A stretch of 64,000 nucleotides of DNA from an uncultured Acetatifactor sp. (GTDB taxonomy: Bacteria > Bacillota > Clostridia > Lachnospirales > Lachnospiraceae). Location: NCBI GenBank assembly GCA_947627115.1, contig CANQUQ010000004.1, positions 114,462-178,461 of the forward strand. Direction: 5' to 3'. Of the stretch, positions 16,489-24,702 are shown one piece after another. Positions within the stretch are counted from its first letter, which is position 1; each line of letters begins with the position of its first letter. Under the pieces are notes generated by a model. That model did not search any database and had not been told where the DNA came from. It saw only the letters and a program-made list of their open reading frames with translations. Both the position numbers and the translations under genes were made by a program.

Positions 16489-17541
16489 TCATTCTTTTTC
16501 ATCGGGAGCCTTCTCTGTCTGGCCGTCATAAGCGGGATCGGGCAGCTCGGCCCGCATCCGCATGGTGTCAACGATCTGCGTCAGCCACTCCTGATACTGT
16601 TCCCTGACGGAGACCGGACTCACCACCACGGTCTCCCGGCCGATTCCCGCAAGCCAGCCGAAGAACTGTCCGCTGACCGCCACCTTTACGCGGATCCGGA
16701 AGATTCTGTCCGTCATGGGACGGATATCCGCATCCCGTCCGAACCGATCCAGCACCACCCCGACAAGCCTGTTGGGAAATTGCAGCGTGACGGCCTGCTC
16801 CTCCCCGCTGAACATGCCAAAGGTCTGGTTGGTGTAAACGGCCGGATCCCGCCTGGCGAACTGCTCCATACCCTGTCTCGGTGTATTCAGCACCTTCACC
16901 TGGCCCATCTTGTCCACCCGGTAATGCTTTATAATTTCATCCCGGCTGTCATAGGCTGCCAGATAATAGTTATCCTCCCGCCAGATCAGCGCCCAGGGAC
17001 TTACGCACCGAAGCTCCTGGTCTCTGGGGACCAGCTCCTTTTTCAGATTCCAGTCCAGATACCGAAAGCTGATCTGCTTATTTTCCTGAATTGCCCTGTG
17101 GATGTTATCCACACTGTAATATATGCTCTCGTTCTCCGTCTTGATCCGCCCTGCAACGTACACCTGACGCTGCAGCTTGCCCGCATCGTACCTTCCCGCC
17201 AGCTGTTCCAGCTTTTTGATAAGGCTGCGGGATTTTCTTGTGGTGATAAAGCGCGAAGACTGCACCGCATCCACCAGCAGCTTTAATTCCGCCAGCTCAA
17301 AATCGCGTCCGCCCATATAATAGCCGCCGCCCTGTCTGCTGTGGACCTGTATGATATCGTACCCAAAATCGGTAAGCCTGGCGATGTCATCATAAATACT
17401 CTTCCGCTCGGAATGTATTCCGTTGGAATCCAGATACGCAATAATGTCGGCCGTGCTGACCGGATGATTCTCGTCTGAATTTTCTGTCAGGAGCTTTATG
17501 ATATAAAGTAATTTCAGCTTCTGTCCCGCCGACTTTGCCAT
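16489..17541 (-). CDS. HTH-WYL domain transcriptional regulator
   Basis: 350 residues. An N-terminal winged helix (LKLLYIIKLLTENSDE through ERKSIYDDIARLTDFGYDI, residues about 8-75), then the WYL ligand domain at about 150-225 (SFRYLDWNLKKE, SPWALIWREDNYYLAAYDS) and a C-terminal WCX-type extension. WYL domains bind small molecules or nucleic acid ends and control many different genes. Its start overlaps the 3' end of the HAD phosphatase gene by 28 nt, so the two are coupled. Ligand and targets cannot be told. Confidence 0.9.
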   Translation of the reverse strand: MAKSAGQKLKLLYIIKLLTENSDENHPVSTADIIAYLDSNGIHSERKSIYDDIARLTDFGYDIIQVHSRQGGGYYMGGRDFELAELKLLVDAVQSSRFITTRKSRSLIKKLEQLAGRYDAGKLQRQVYVAGRIKTENESIYYSVDNIHRAIQENKQISFRYLDWNLKKELVPRDQELRCVSPWALIWREDNYYLAAYDSRDEIIKHYRVDKMGQVKVLNTPRQGMEQFARRDPAVYTNQTFGMFSGEEQAVTLQFPNRLVGVVLDRFGRDADIRPMTDRIFRIRVKVAVSGQFFGWLAGIGRETVVVSPVSVREQYQEWLTQIVDTMRMRAELPDPAYDGQTEKAPDEKE

Positions 17542-18239
17542 GTTTCAAAGACCTCCAGAATGTCATAAATCATATGCAGATCGCTGATCTCATAGTCAGG
17601 ACGGCAGGGCGAATCGTTCACCGCTGTGTCAGGACGGTACCAGCAGGTGGCGATCCCCGCCTGAATCCCCCCTTTGATATCGCTGGTAAGGGAGTCGCCC
17701 ACGATCAATATCTTGGATCTGTCCTTCTCCTCTATCCGCTCCAGACAATAATCAAAAAAAGCACTGCTCGGCTTCGGTGCCCCGACCTCCTCGGAGACGA
17801 ACAGTCCGTCTAACGTTTCCAGCAGTCCGGACAGCTTCAGCTTCCTTTTCTGGATGGAGACATTACCGTTCGTCACCGCGTACTGACGGACGTATCCCGA
17901 AAGAGACTTACATACGGTCAGCGAGTCGTCTATATGGGAGAACACGCTTCCCAATGCCTCCTCGTATTCCTTTTGAAATTTTTTCACGTCAATATCATGG
18001 ATATCAAGCTCTGTGAACAGCTTTTCAAAGCGTCCCGCCAACAGCTCATCCCTTGTCACTTCGCCACGCTCATGTCTTTTCCAGAACTCATCGTTGATCT
18101 GAGAGTAACGTTCGATCTGTTCCTCCGTGATCTCCCGCCCCGTCGAACGAAAGCATTTCGTGATAGCGTACCTTTGAGAATATAAAAAGTCCAGCAGAGT
18201 GCCGTCCACATCCCACAGTATGGTCGTAAACCGATACAT
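17514..18239 (-). CDS. HAD hydrolase, YjjG-type pyrimidine 5'-nucleotidase
   Basis: 241 residues. HAD motifs: WDVDGTLLDF with the nucleophile and acid Asp (motif I), TNGNVSIQKRKL (motif II), the Lys of GAPKPSSAFF (motif III) and VGDSLTSDIKGG (motif IV), with an alpha-helical C1 cap between motifs I and II. The motif I context LDF and TNG resemble YjjG, which removes non-canonical pyrimidine nucleotides; substrate is inferred. The gene lies near dut and nrdDG but is in a separate operon with the WYL regulator. Confidence 0.88.
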   Translation of the reverse strand: MYRFTTILWDVDGTLLDFLYSQRYAITKCFRSTGREITEEQIERYSQINDEFWKRHERGEVTRDELLAGRFEKLFTELDIHDIDVKKFQKEYEEALGSVFSHIDDSLTVCKSLSGYVRQYAVTNGNVSIQKRKLKLSGLLETLDGLFVSEEVGAPKPSSAFFDYCLERIEEKDRSKILIVGDSLTSDIKGGIQAGIATCWYRPDTAVNDSPCRPDYEISDLHMIYDILEVFETWQSRRDRS

Positions 18240-18271
18240 TTCTTCCCCTCATTTATATGTATGGCGACGGT

Positions 18272-18445
18272 TCAGGCCTTCCCGTCCGGCTCGTTCTCCG
18301 GTTCGGGTTCGGCCGCCGCTTTGGCATTTTTTCTCTTGGCCAGGGTCAATCCGATGGCGACCGCAATGCCTGCAACAATAAGAATGATCACCATCAACAC
18401 GATATAGGACAGAAATGAGTTCAAAAAGCTGATCAGATTACTCAT
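18272..18445 (-). CDS. Small single-span membrane protein
   Basis: 57 residues, MSNLISFLNSFLSYIVLMV at the start, one membrane span at about 12-35 ending in the basic KRKNAK, then an acidic Ala/Glu/Pro tail (AEPEPENEPDGKA). A strong ribosome-binding site (GGAGG, 7 nt spacing) and its own promoter at 18503-18531 support expression. Orientation by the positive-inside rule puts the tail in the cytoplasm. Not recognised as a named family; related tiny proteins are widespread in Lachnospiraceae genomes, but I cannot name a function. Confidence 0.75.
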   Translation of the reverse strand: MSNLISFLNSFLSYIVLMVIILIVAGIAVAIGLTLAKRKNAKAAAEPEPENEPDGKA

Positions 18446-18502
18446 GTATATGCCTCCGTATCTCTCAATGCATATTGAAACAATTGCCGTTTCCGCATTT
18501 TA

Positions 18503-18531
18503 AGTATAACAACACCCATATTTTACGTCAA
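18503..18531 (-). promoter_or_regulatory. Sigma-A-type promoter of the small membrane protein
   Basis: Minus-strand -35 TTGACG (18526-18531) and -10 TATACT (18503-18508) with 17-bp spacing. The -35 overlaps the last codons of the MutS-like gene upstream. Confidence 0.7.
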
Positions 18532-20220
18532 GTGGGCATCCCACTCTCCCTTTTCCATAAAGTGCTTTGCCTGAAGATTCGCCCTGCTGATGATCTCCCC
18601 GTCATATCCCATGAGTTCCAGCAGTCTTATGGCGTTGCGGGTGGTGGCCTTCCCGTTTAGGAGCCTGTAATTGAATACCACATCGCCGTCCTTTACTTCC
18701 TCCTCAAAGTGATAGTTGTCAAATTTTTCACGGAGAAGCTCTGTCAGCTCGATATCATGGGTGGCTGCAAAGCAGAGGATCCCCCTGTCGCCCAGCGAGG
18801 AAAGGATCTGTGTGGAAGCGGAAATGCGCTCCACCGTATTCGTCCCCCTCAGAACCTCATCTACAAAGCACAGGACCGGCCGCCGGCCGGCGCATGCGGC
18901 GTCAAGGATCCGCTTCAGCGCCTTGATCTCCACAATATAGTAGCTTTCCCCGCCGCAGATGTCGTCCCGCAGGGCCATGGAGGAATATACATAGAAAAGC
19001 GGTGCCCTGTACTCCCCGGCAGTGCAGGTATGAACGGTCTGCGCCAGAACGGCATTTATGGCGGCCGTCTTCAGGAACGTAGATTTGCCTGAGGCGTTGG
19101 AGCCTGTGAGCAGCACGCCCCTCTCGGCGGATATGCTGTTCTTCACGGGGCGCTCCAGCAGCGGGTGATATCCGTCCTTCATGACAAATTCCGGCTTGTC
19201 CGAAAAGACCGGAGTACAATACCCCTCCGTCAGGGACTGTCTGAAAGCCCAGACGGAAATTGCGGTCTCCAGGAACCCCGCCACGGTGATGAGCCCGTCC
19301 ACGTCTTCTATATGGCCTCTGAGATGCCTCAGCATACTGTTGAATTTGATCAGGTCCACATGAAACACCATGCGGATATAGTCCATGATCACTTCTACGG
19401 GATTGCCCGAAGCATTGGTGCTCCCCCTTCCGGGAGACAGGACCCAGAAGGAGTTGCGGCGCATGGCCCGCATGGCTTTTCCGTGGTTCTTCAGTCTCTC
19501 CCACTCCTCTGTGCAGACGGGAACCGGATGCTTTTCAAGTTTTTCGCAGACATCGATAAGCCTCATAATATAAGCAAAGCTGACAATATAAGGATCTATT
19601 TCGCCCTTCTCCTTAAAGTAGGAGGCGATATTACTGCCGGCCAGCAGCGCAATTCCCATGATCGCAAAAGGGACATTGAACCAGAGCAATGCCACAAGCG
19701 GCAAAAACAGCAGATCCCGCAGAATGCTCACGCTGCTTCTGCGCTCCCCCAGATAATCCAGATTGTCCAGATAATCGTACAGGGAAAATTTCCCCGTATG
19801 ACCCAGCTGCCGCATGGCAAGCTGTACCCGCACTCTCTCGTCCGTATGCTGCCCGAAATACTGTACGACTTCCTCCAGATGGTCGAGCTGCGCCTTTTCG
19901 CGGCGCAGACTTCTCAAGGTATAGTACAGATACTCCTCCCCGGTGGCGGAAAGGGTATAATTCATTCTCTTAAAGATATCGTCCATTCCCAGATCGTTCC
20001 AGGTAATGTCATCGATCTGTCCGTCCTCGGAATGTCTTTGGCAGTAGCTGCCCATGCGCTCAAAACGCTCCGGCGCGTACTTCTTCTCACGCAGCCTTTC
20101 ACAGCTGCCGTACAGACTCTCCGCAAATCTTTTTTCTTCCCGATGCGCCCTGGCTGCCTCCAGCAGAAATATCGCAAGGAGGGCCGCCGCCAGAGCCGCG
20201 ACAAAAACCACATATTCCAT
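18523..20220 (-). CDS. MutS-related ATPase with an N-terminal membrane segment
   Basis: 565 residues, much shorter than MutS (about 850). A hydrophobic segment (residues 3-23) comes first, then a lever/clamp-like helical region and the MutS ATPase domain: Walker A TGSNASGKSTFLKT, the Walker B CFVDEVLRGTNTVER and the downstream FAATHDIEL. The mismatch-recognition domain with its Phe-x-Glu motif and the connector domain are absent. A second pair of hydrophobic stretches lies near residues 170-210. This is a MutS-like family known in Clostridia whose task is unknown; a role at the membrane rather than in mismatch repair is inference. Ribosome-binding site AAGGTGG is 6 nt upstream. Confidence 0.88.
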   Translation of the reverse strand: MEYVVFVAALAAALLAIFLLEAARAHREEKRFAESLYGSCERLREKKYAPERFERMGSYCQRHSEDGQIDDITWNDLGMDDIFKRMNYTLSATGEEYLYYTLRSLRREKAQLDHLEEVVQYFGQHTDERVRVQLAMRQLGHTGKFSLYDYLDNLDYLGERRSSVSILRDLLFLPLVALLWFNVPFAIMGIALLAGSNIASYFKEKGEIDPYIVSFAYIMRLIDVCEKLEKHPVPVCTEEWERLKNHGKAMRAMRRNSFWVLSPGRGSTNASGNPVEVIMDYIRMVFHVDLIKFNSMLRHLRGHIEDVDGLITVAGFLETAISVWAFRQSLTEGYCTPVFSDKPEFVMKDGYHPLLERPVKNSISAERGVLLTGSNASGKSTFLKTAAINAVLAQTVHTCTAGEYRAPLFYVYSSMALRDDICGGESYYIVEIKALKRILDAACAGRRPVLCFVDEVLRGTNTVERISASTQILSSLGDRGILCFAATHDIELTELLREKFDNYHFEEEVKDGDVVFNYRLLNGKATTRNAIRLLELMGYDGEIISRANLQAKHFMEKGEWDAHLT

Positions 20221-20256
20221 TTAAGACCACCTTACTGTTGAACTTGTTCCCCTTAA

Positions 20257-20301
20257 GCGAAAAGGGCAGGCACGCCGGAATCGCTCCCAACCGCCTGCCC
20301 T
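20257..20301 (-). terminator. Rho-independent terminator of the nucleoside-salvage operon
   Basis: On the minus strand AGGGCAGGC (20301-20293) pairs with GCCTGCCCT (20271-20263), a perfect 9-bp stem, followed by TTT. It ends transcription after the NCS2 permease. Confidence 0.8.
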
Positions 20302-20329
20302 CTGCAGCCTGCCTTCAGATTCCTTCCCC

Positions 20330-21754
20330 TTAAGCCACAAGGAAGAACTTGATCAGGAAGATCGCAGACAATACGTATGTCAATACGGAGACTTCCTTCG
20401 CCTTGCCGGTGAACAGCTTGATCACGGTGTAAGTGATCAGACCGATGCCGATAGCATGTCCGATGGACCCGGAGACCGGCATGGCGATCAACATCAGAGC
20501 CACGGGAACGGACTGGCAGATGTCGTCGAACTGTACATTCTTCAGACCGGTGATCATCAGAACGCCCACATAGATCAGGGCCGCGGAAGTCGCTGCAGCA
20601 GGAATCACGGCTGCGACCGGTGAGATGAAGATGCACAGCAGGAAGATGATACCGGTGGTCAGAGCGGTCAGACCGGTGCGGCCGCCCGCCTCAACGCCGG
20701 ATGCGGACTCCACAAAGGTGGTGACCGTGGAGGTGCCGGTAGCGGAACCGACTACAGTACCTACCGCATCCGCCAGCAGCGCTTCCTTCATCTTGGGCAT
20801 CTTGCCGTCCTTGTCAAGCATTCCCGCACGGCTTGCCGTACCCACCAGGGTCCCGATGGTGTCGAACATGTCGATGATGCAGAACGTAACGATCAGCGTC
20901 ACCACGGTGAACCAGCCGATCTGGGCAAAGCCGCTGAAATTGAACTTGAAGAGCGTGGTATCCACCATGTCCTTTACGGGAGGCACAAAAGACTGGGTGG
21001 TCAGTGCCGCAAAGGGATTGGTGTTGAGAAAAATCGCCTGTCCTGCCCAGTTGATGACGCTGGCCACCAGCATACCTAAGATCACCGCTGCCTTCACGCC
21101 CTTCTGAGCCAGGATCACGATCACGAACAGGCCGATGAACATCGTAGCTACCGTGAGGACCATGGTGGGATAACCGGAGCCCATGGTATCCCTTGCCAGC
21201 GTAGCGGTCAGGGAGCCGAAGAAATTGCTCATGGCATAAAAAGGACCGCCCGTCTCAGAGTAGACGCCGGCATTGGAGCCAAGGCCGATATTCATCAGCA
21301 TCATGCCGATGGCAGGGGCAATTCCGAGGCGCACTCCGAGGGGGATGGCGTCAACGATCTTCTCACGCACATTGAGTACGGAAAGGACGATGAAAATACA
21401 ACCCTCGATCAGGATGATGCACAGAGCCGCCTGGAAGGACTCCACGTAGGTCAGACCGGTGATGGAAACGATATTTCCTACCACCAGTGCAAAAAAGCTG
21501 TTCAGTCCCATTCCGGGCGCCATGGCAAAGGGCTTGTTCGCCGCGAAGGCCATCACGAACATACCGATGGCGGAAGCGATGCAGGTGGCCATGAACACGC
21601 CGTTCCACAGAGAGCTTCCCACATCAAAATTGGTCAACAGGTTCGGATTCAGGGCGATGATATATGCCATCGTCATGAATGTTGTAAGGCCCGCCACGAT
21701 CTCGGTCCTTACATTGGTCTTGTTTTCTTTGAGCTTAAAGATTTTTTCCAGCAT
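20330..21754 (-). CDS. NCS2-family purine permease (AzgA/PbuG type)
   Basis: 474 residues with 12-14 predicted spans. The N-terminus KTNVRTEIVAGLTTFMTMAYI, the NPNLLT motif, the PGMGLNSFFA segment and the ATGTSTVTTFVESASGVE motif mark the AzgA/PbuG branch (COG2252) that imports guanine, hypoxanthine or adenine. It is the last gene of a purine/pyrimidine nucleoside salvage operon, starting about 50 nt below the deaminase; ribosome-binding site AAGGAG with 6-nt spacing. No purine riboswitch is present in the gap. Confidence 0.93.
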   Translation of the reverse strand: MLEKIFKLKENKTNVRTEIVAGLTTFMTMAYIIALNPNLLTNFDVGSSLWNGVFMATCIASAIGMFVMAFAANKPFAMAPGMGLNSFFALVVGNIVSITGLTYVESFQAALCIILIEGCIFIVLSVLNVREKIVDAIPLGVRLGIAPAIGMMLMNIGLGSNAGVYSETGGPFYAMSNFFGSLTATLARDTMGSGYPTMVLTVATMFIGLFVIVILAQKGVKAAVILGMLVASVINWAGQAIFLNTNPFAALTTQSFVPPVKDMVDTTLFKFNFSGFAQIGWFTVVTLIVTFCIIDMFDTIGTLVGTASRAGMLDKDGKMPKMKEALLADAVGTVVGSATGTSTVTTFVESASGVEAGGRTGLTALTTGIIFLLCIFISPVAAVIPAAATSAALIYVGVLMITGLKNVQFDDICQSVPVALMLIAMPVSGSIGHAIGIGLITYTVIKLFTGKAKEVSVLTYVLSAIFLIKFFLVA

Positions 21755-21804
21755 TTTTAACTCCTTCCTATGTAGTTTACTAGAAAATCTATTGTCAGCG
21801 CCCT

Positions 21805-23103
21805 TTATCCAATAAGGCGCTCTACAATCTCACCGCATTTTTCGTAGATGCTTTCCGCGCTGCAGCCCACGTTAAATTCACCGTTGCGGTAAAGGATCTT
21901 GCCGTTTATCATCGTCATGCACACATTGGACTTGCTGCCGCTGTACACGATGTTCCTGGGTATGTCGTGAATGGGCTGCATATTGGGCTGGTTCAGGTCG
22001 ATCATGATGATGTCCGCATATCTGCCCTTTGCCAGGACATCACATTTGGACAGATGCATGGCCTTTGCCCCCTGCACAGTGGCCATGTTCAGCACCTGCA
22101 ATGCGTCGATGCCCGCGGCGTCGCCTTCCTTCAGCTTGCTCAGGCCCGCCACCAGGAACATTTCCCTGAACATGTCCAGACAGTTATTGCTGGCCGGGCC
22201 GTCGGTGCCGATGGCCACCGGTATTTTCTTGCGAATAAACTCCGAAACGGGCGCGATGCCGCTGGCAAGCTTTGTATTGGAGGCCGGATTGGTGATGACA
22301 TAGAGCCTCCTTCTGCGGAACACGTCCATATCCGAGTCCGTCAGATGAACACAGTGATATCCGCCGCCGCCGAATTCAAAGAGGCCCATGCTGTCCAGGA
22401 AGACTGCCGGCGTCATGCCGTACTGATTCCTGCACTCCTCCACCTCCCTCTCGGTCTCCGACAGATGCGTATACACGGGAGCCCGATATTTATGGGACAA
22501 CTGTGCAAGTCTGTACAGCAGCTCCTTGGAGCAGGTATATTCCGCATGAAAGCCCAGCTGATAACTGATCAGGGACTGCTTTTGATTCCACCGAAGATAC
22601 TCCTCCTCTACCTGTTCAATGGAGGATGTAAAATTATTCAGGCCGCTGGTGAGCACACACCGCATTCCCATTTCCATACATGCACGGGCAACGGTGTCCG
22701 GTGTCAGATACATATCAAATACAGCGGTGATGCCGGAGGTCAGATACTCCAGGACGGCCAGCCTGGTCAGATGGTAAATATCCTCTCCCGTCAGCTTTTT
22801 CTCCAGAGGAAAGACCTTTTCATTCAGCCATTTCTGAAGGGGGACATCGTCCGCATAGGAGCGCAGAAAGGTCATGGCAGAATGGGTATGGGCATCCTTG
22901 AACCCCGGCATCAGCAGATTCTCTTTACAGTCGATCTCCAGATCCCAGTTGATCTTGGGAAAATCCTTATCCCATTCGGACGCCAGTTCCTCCGTGTCCG
23001 CCACATAGGCGATTTTTTCGTTCTTTATCCAGACCTCGCCCCAAAAGACCGGCCTGTCCTTCTCCATGGTAAGGATCCTTGCATTGTACAGTCGGATATT
23101 CAT
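21805..23103 (-). CDS. Amidohydrolase, probable MTA/SAH deaminase or related
   Basis: 432 residues of the ATZ/TRZ amidohydrolase group. The metal-binding HxH is in KDAHTHSAMTFLRSY, further His in HAEYT and YTHLSETEREVEE, and the metal Asp in IGTDGPASNNCLDMF. The N-terminal sequence LKNARILTM-type and the QKWLNEKVFPLEKKLT stretch match methylthioadenosine/S-adenosylhomocysteine deaminases. The start overlaps the cdd stop (ATGA). In this operon it would deaminate an adenosine-like compound to an inosine form that PNP and the permease system can recycle. Other substrates such as guanine or cytosine derivatives are possible. Confidence 0.85.
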   Translation of the reverse strand: MNIRLYNARILTMEKDRPVFWGEVWIKNEKIAYVADTEELASEWDKDFPKINWDLEIDCKENLLMPGFKDAHTHSAMTFLRSYADDVPLQKWLNEKVFPLEKKLTGEDIYHLTRLAVLEYLTSGITAVFDMYLTPDTVARACMEMGMRCVLTSGLNNFTSSIEQVEEEYLRWNQKQSLISYQLGFHAEYTCSKELLYRLAQLSHKYRAPVYTHLSETEREVEECRNQYGMTPAVFLDSMGLFEFGGGGYHCVHLTDSDMDVFRRRRLYVITNPASNTKLASGIAPVSEFIRKKIPVAIGTDGPASNNCLDMFREMFLVAGLSKLKEGDAAGIDALQVLNMATVQGAKAMHLSKCDVLAKGRYADIIMIDLNQPNMQPIHDIPRNIVYSGSKSNVCMTMINGKILYRNGEFNVGCSAESIYEKCGEIVERLIG

Positions 23104-23507
23104 TTGATGGCCTCACCTCCAAAGCTGTTGGGCAGAAGCTCCTCCAGCGAATACTCCCGATAGTCAGAGACGCTCTTTGCCACGATCACGGTAAACTCCG
23201 GTCCCGCGAACTCATTCAGGACCTGCCGGCAAATACCGCAGGGAAAAGCATATCCCGTCGGTTCCCGGCCATCCGGTCCGCCCGCCACGGCAATGGCACG
23301 AAAGCTGCGCTTCCCCTCGCTTACGGCCTTGAATACCGCCGTCCTCTCGGCACAGCAGGCCGCCCCGTAAGAGGCGTTCTCGACATTGCAGCCGGTCACG
23401 ATCTCTCCGTCCTCCGCGAGCAGCGCGGCTCCTACCAGATAATTCGAGTAAGGGGCATAGGCATTCTCCCTCGCCCTCAGTGCCGCCAGAATCAGTTCGT
23501 CCCACAT
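23100..23507 (-). CDS. cdd: Cytidine deaminase
   Basis: 135 residues, homotetrameric-type size. Zinc motif: the Cys-Ala-Glu in ACCAERTAVFKAV and the PCGICRQVL pair; substrate motif NVENASYG. It converts cytidine and deoxycytidine to the uridine forms. Overlaps the next gene by 4 nt (ATGA). The upstream gap to punA is about 100 nt. Confidence 0.95.
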   Translation of the reverse strand: MWDELILAALRARENAYAPYSNYLVGAALLAEDGEIVTGCNVENASYGAACCAERTAVFKAVSEGKRSFRAIAVAGGPDGREPTGYAFPCGICRQVLNEFAGPEFTVIVAKSVSDYREYSLEELLPNSFGGEAIK

Positions 23508-23611
23508 GCGGCCTTGCCCCCTTTCCTATTCCAGCCGTTCTTTTATCCTTCATAAATGTTCAGACGTTTGCATCTCTTCCGTTCGGATCGTTCGTCCGGC
23601 GGTAAATCCTT

Positions 23612-24442
23612 TCACAGATCAGCCATCTGTCTCACGGATTCCGTCACCAGCTTCTTGAAATTGGGCGCCGCCCTGTCGGCCGCCTCCTGCACCTCCTCAT
23701 GGGTGAGAGGAGCGTCGGTCATTCCGGCCGCAAGATTGCAGATGCATGAGACGCCGCAGACGCGCATTCCCGCATGATTTGCGGCAATGGCCTCCACCAC
23801 CGTACTCATTCCCACCGCGTCGCTTCCCAGCACCCGCAACGCCCGAATATCCGCCGGCGATTCAAAGGAAGGCCCCGTAAGCTGAGTATACACGCCCTCC
23901 TGCAGGAATATTCCGTTGGCCTTCGCCGTATTCCGGATAATATCTTGAAGTTCTCTGTCGTATACCGAGCTCATATCGGGGAAACGTGTCCCCAGCTCGT
24001 CAATATTCGGTCCGATCAGGGGATTGGGCGCAAAAATGGCGATGTGGTCCCTGATCAGCATCAGGTCTCCGGCGTGGAACGAAGTATTTATACCGCCCGC
24101 CGCATTCGTCAGGAACAGGATCTTTGCACCAAGCAGATGCATGAGCCTCGCAGGCAGTACCACGTCGTTTACGGGATAGCCTTCGTAATAGTGAACCCTT
24201 CCCTTCATACATACCACCGGAACATCATCGACATATCCGAACAGGAACCTGCCGGCATGTCCGGGCACGGTGGAAACAGGGAACCCCTTGATATCACCGT
24301 AGGGGACCTCGCATTCCACTTTGATGCCGTCCGCATAATCCCCCAGTCCGGAGCCCAGCACAATGGCGACCTTCGGCGCAAAATCCGTCTTCCCCCGAAC
24401 GCAGTCGCGGCATTCCAACAGCTTCCGGTAGATTTCATTCAT
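23612..24442 (-). CDS. punA: Purine-nucleoside phosphorylase, trimeric type
   Basis: 276 residues. Phosphate-binding VLGSGLGDYAD, the GRVHYYEGY motif, LFLTNAAGGIN and the base-recognition DAVGMSTVVEAI are all present, as in the low-molecular-mass trimeric PNP family (inosine/guanosine specific). It cleaves the nucleoside to free base and (deoxy)ribose-1-phosphate. First gene of the salvage operon punA-cdd-deaminase-NCS2 permease. Ribosome-binding site GAGGAGGAG and a good promoter at 24496-24525 support the start. Confidence 0.95.
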   Translation of the reverse strand: MNEIYRKLLECRDCVRGKTDFAPKVAIVLGSGLGDYADGIKVECEVPYGDIKGFPVSTVPGHAGRFLFGYVDDVPVVCMKGRVHYYEGYPVNDVVLPARLMHLLGAKILFLTNAAGGINTSFHAGDLMLIRDHIAIFAPNPLIGPNIDELGTRFPDMSSVYDRELQDIIRNTAKANGIFLQEGVYTQLTGPSFESPADIRALRVLGSDAVGMSTVVEAIAANHAGMRVCGVSCICNLAAGMTDAPLTHEEVQEAADRAAPNFKKLVTESVRQMADL

Positions 24443-24495
24443 GTCAAATCTCCTCCTCGTCCTTCAGGAAATATTTGGCACGTCCATACACTTTT

Positions 24496-24525
24496 ATATT
24501 ATCTTGTAAAGGCTGGGATTGTCAA
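24496..24525 (-). promoter_or_regulatory. Sigma-A-type promoter of the punA operon
   Basis: Minus-strand -35 TTGACA (24520-24525) and -10 TAATAT (24496-24501) at 18 bp, or GATAAT at 16 bp. The leader to the punA ATG is about 45 nt and has no riboswitch fold that I could see. Confidence 0.7.
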
Positions 24526-24626
24526 TGAATTTATATCCTGAGAATGGATAGCTATTTACGGCCGATTACATGCAATCAGCCTTCAGTACCCTTGTCCAAA
24601 ACCCCACCACATTGTAGACGATCGAT

Positions 24627-24660
24627 AAAAGCAGGAACGCATAGGCGCCCCTGCTTTTTA
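24627..24660. terminator. Terminator between spoIVA and punA
   Basis: AAAAGCAGG (24627-24635) and CCTGCTTTT (24650-24658) form a 9-bp stem with A/T runs on both sides, so it can act in either direction; on the minus strand it closes spoIVA. The rest of 24545-24702 holds no gene. Confidence 0.75.
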
Positions 24661-24702
24661 TCGCTGCTTTTATCTTTTTTCTGCCGCGGCATTTCTCATG
24701 CG

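Noticed and set aside
24443..24545. Purine riboswitch upstream of punA
   Set aside because: The leader after the promoter is only about 45 nt and lacks the three-way junction sequence; expected motifs are absent.
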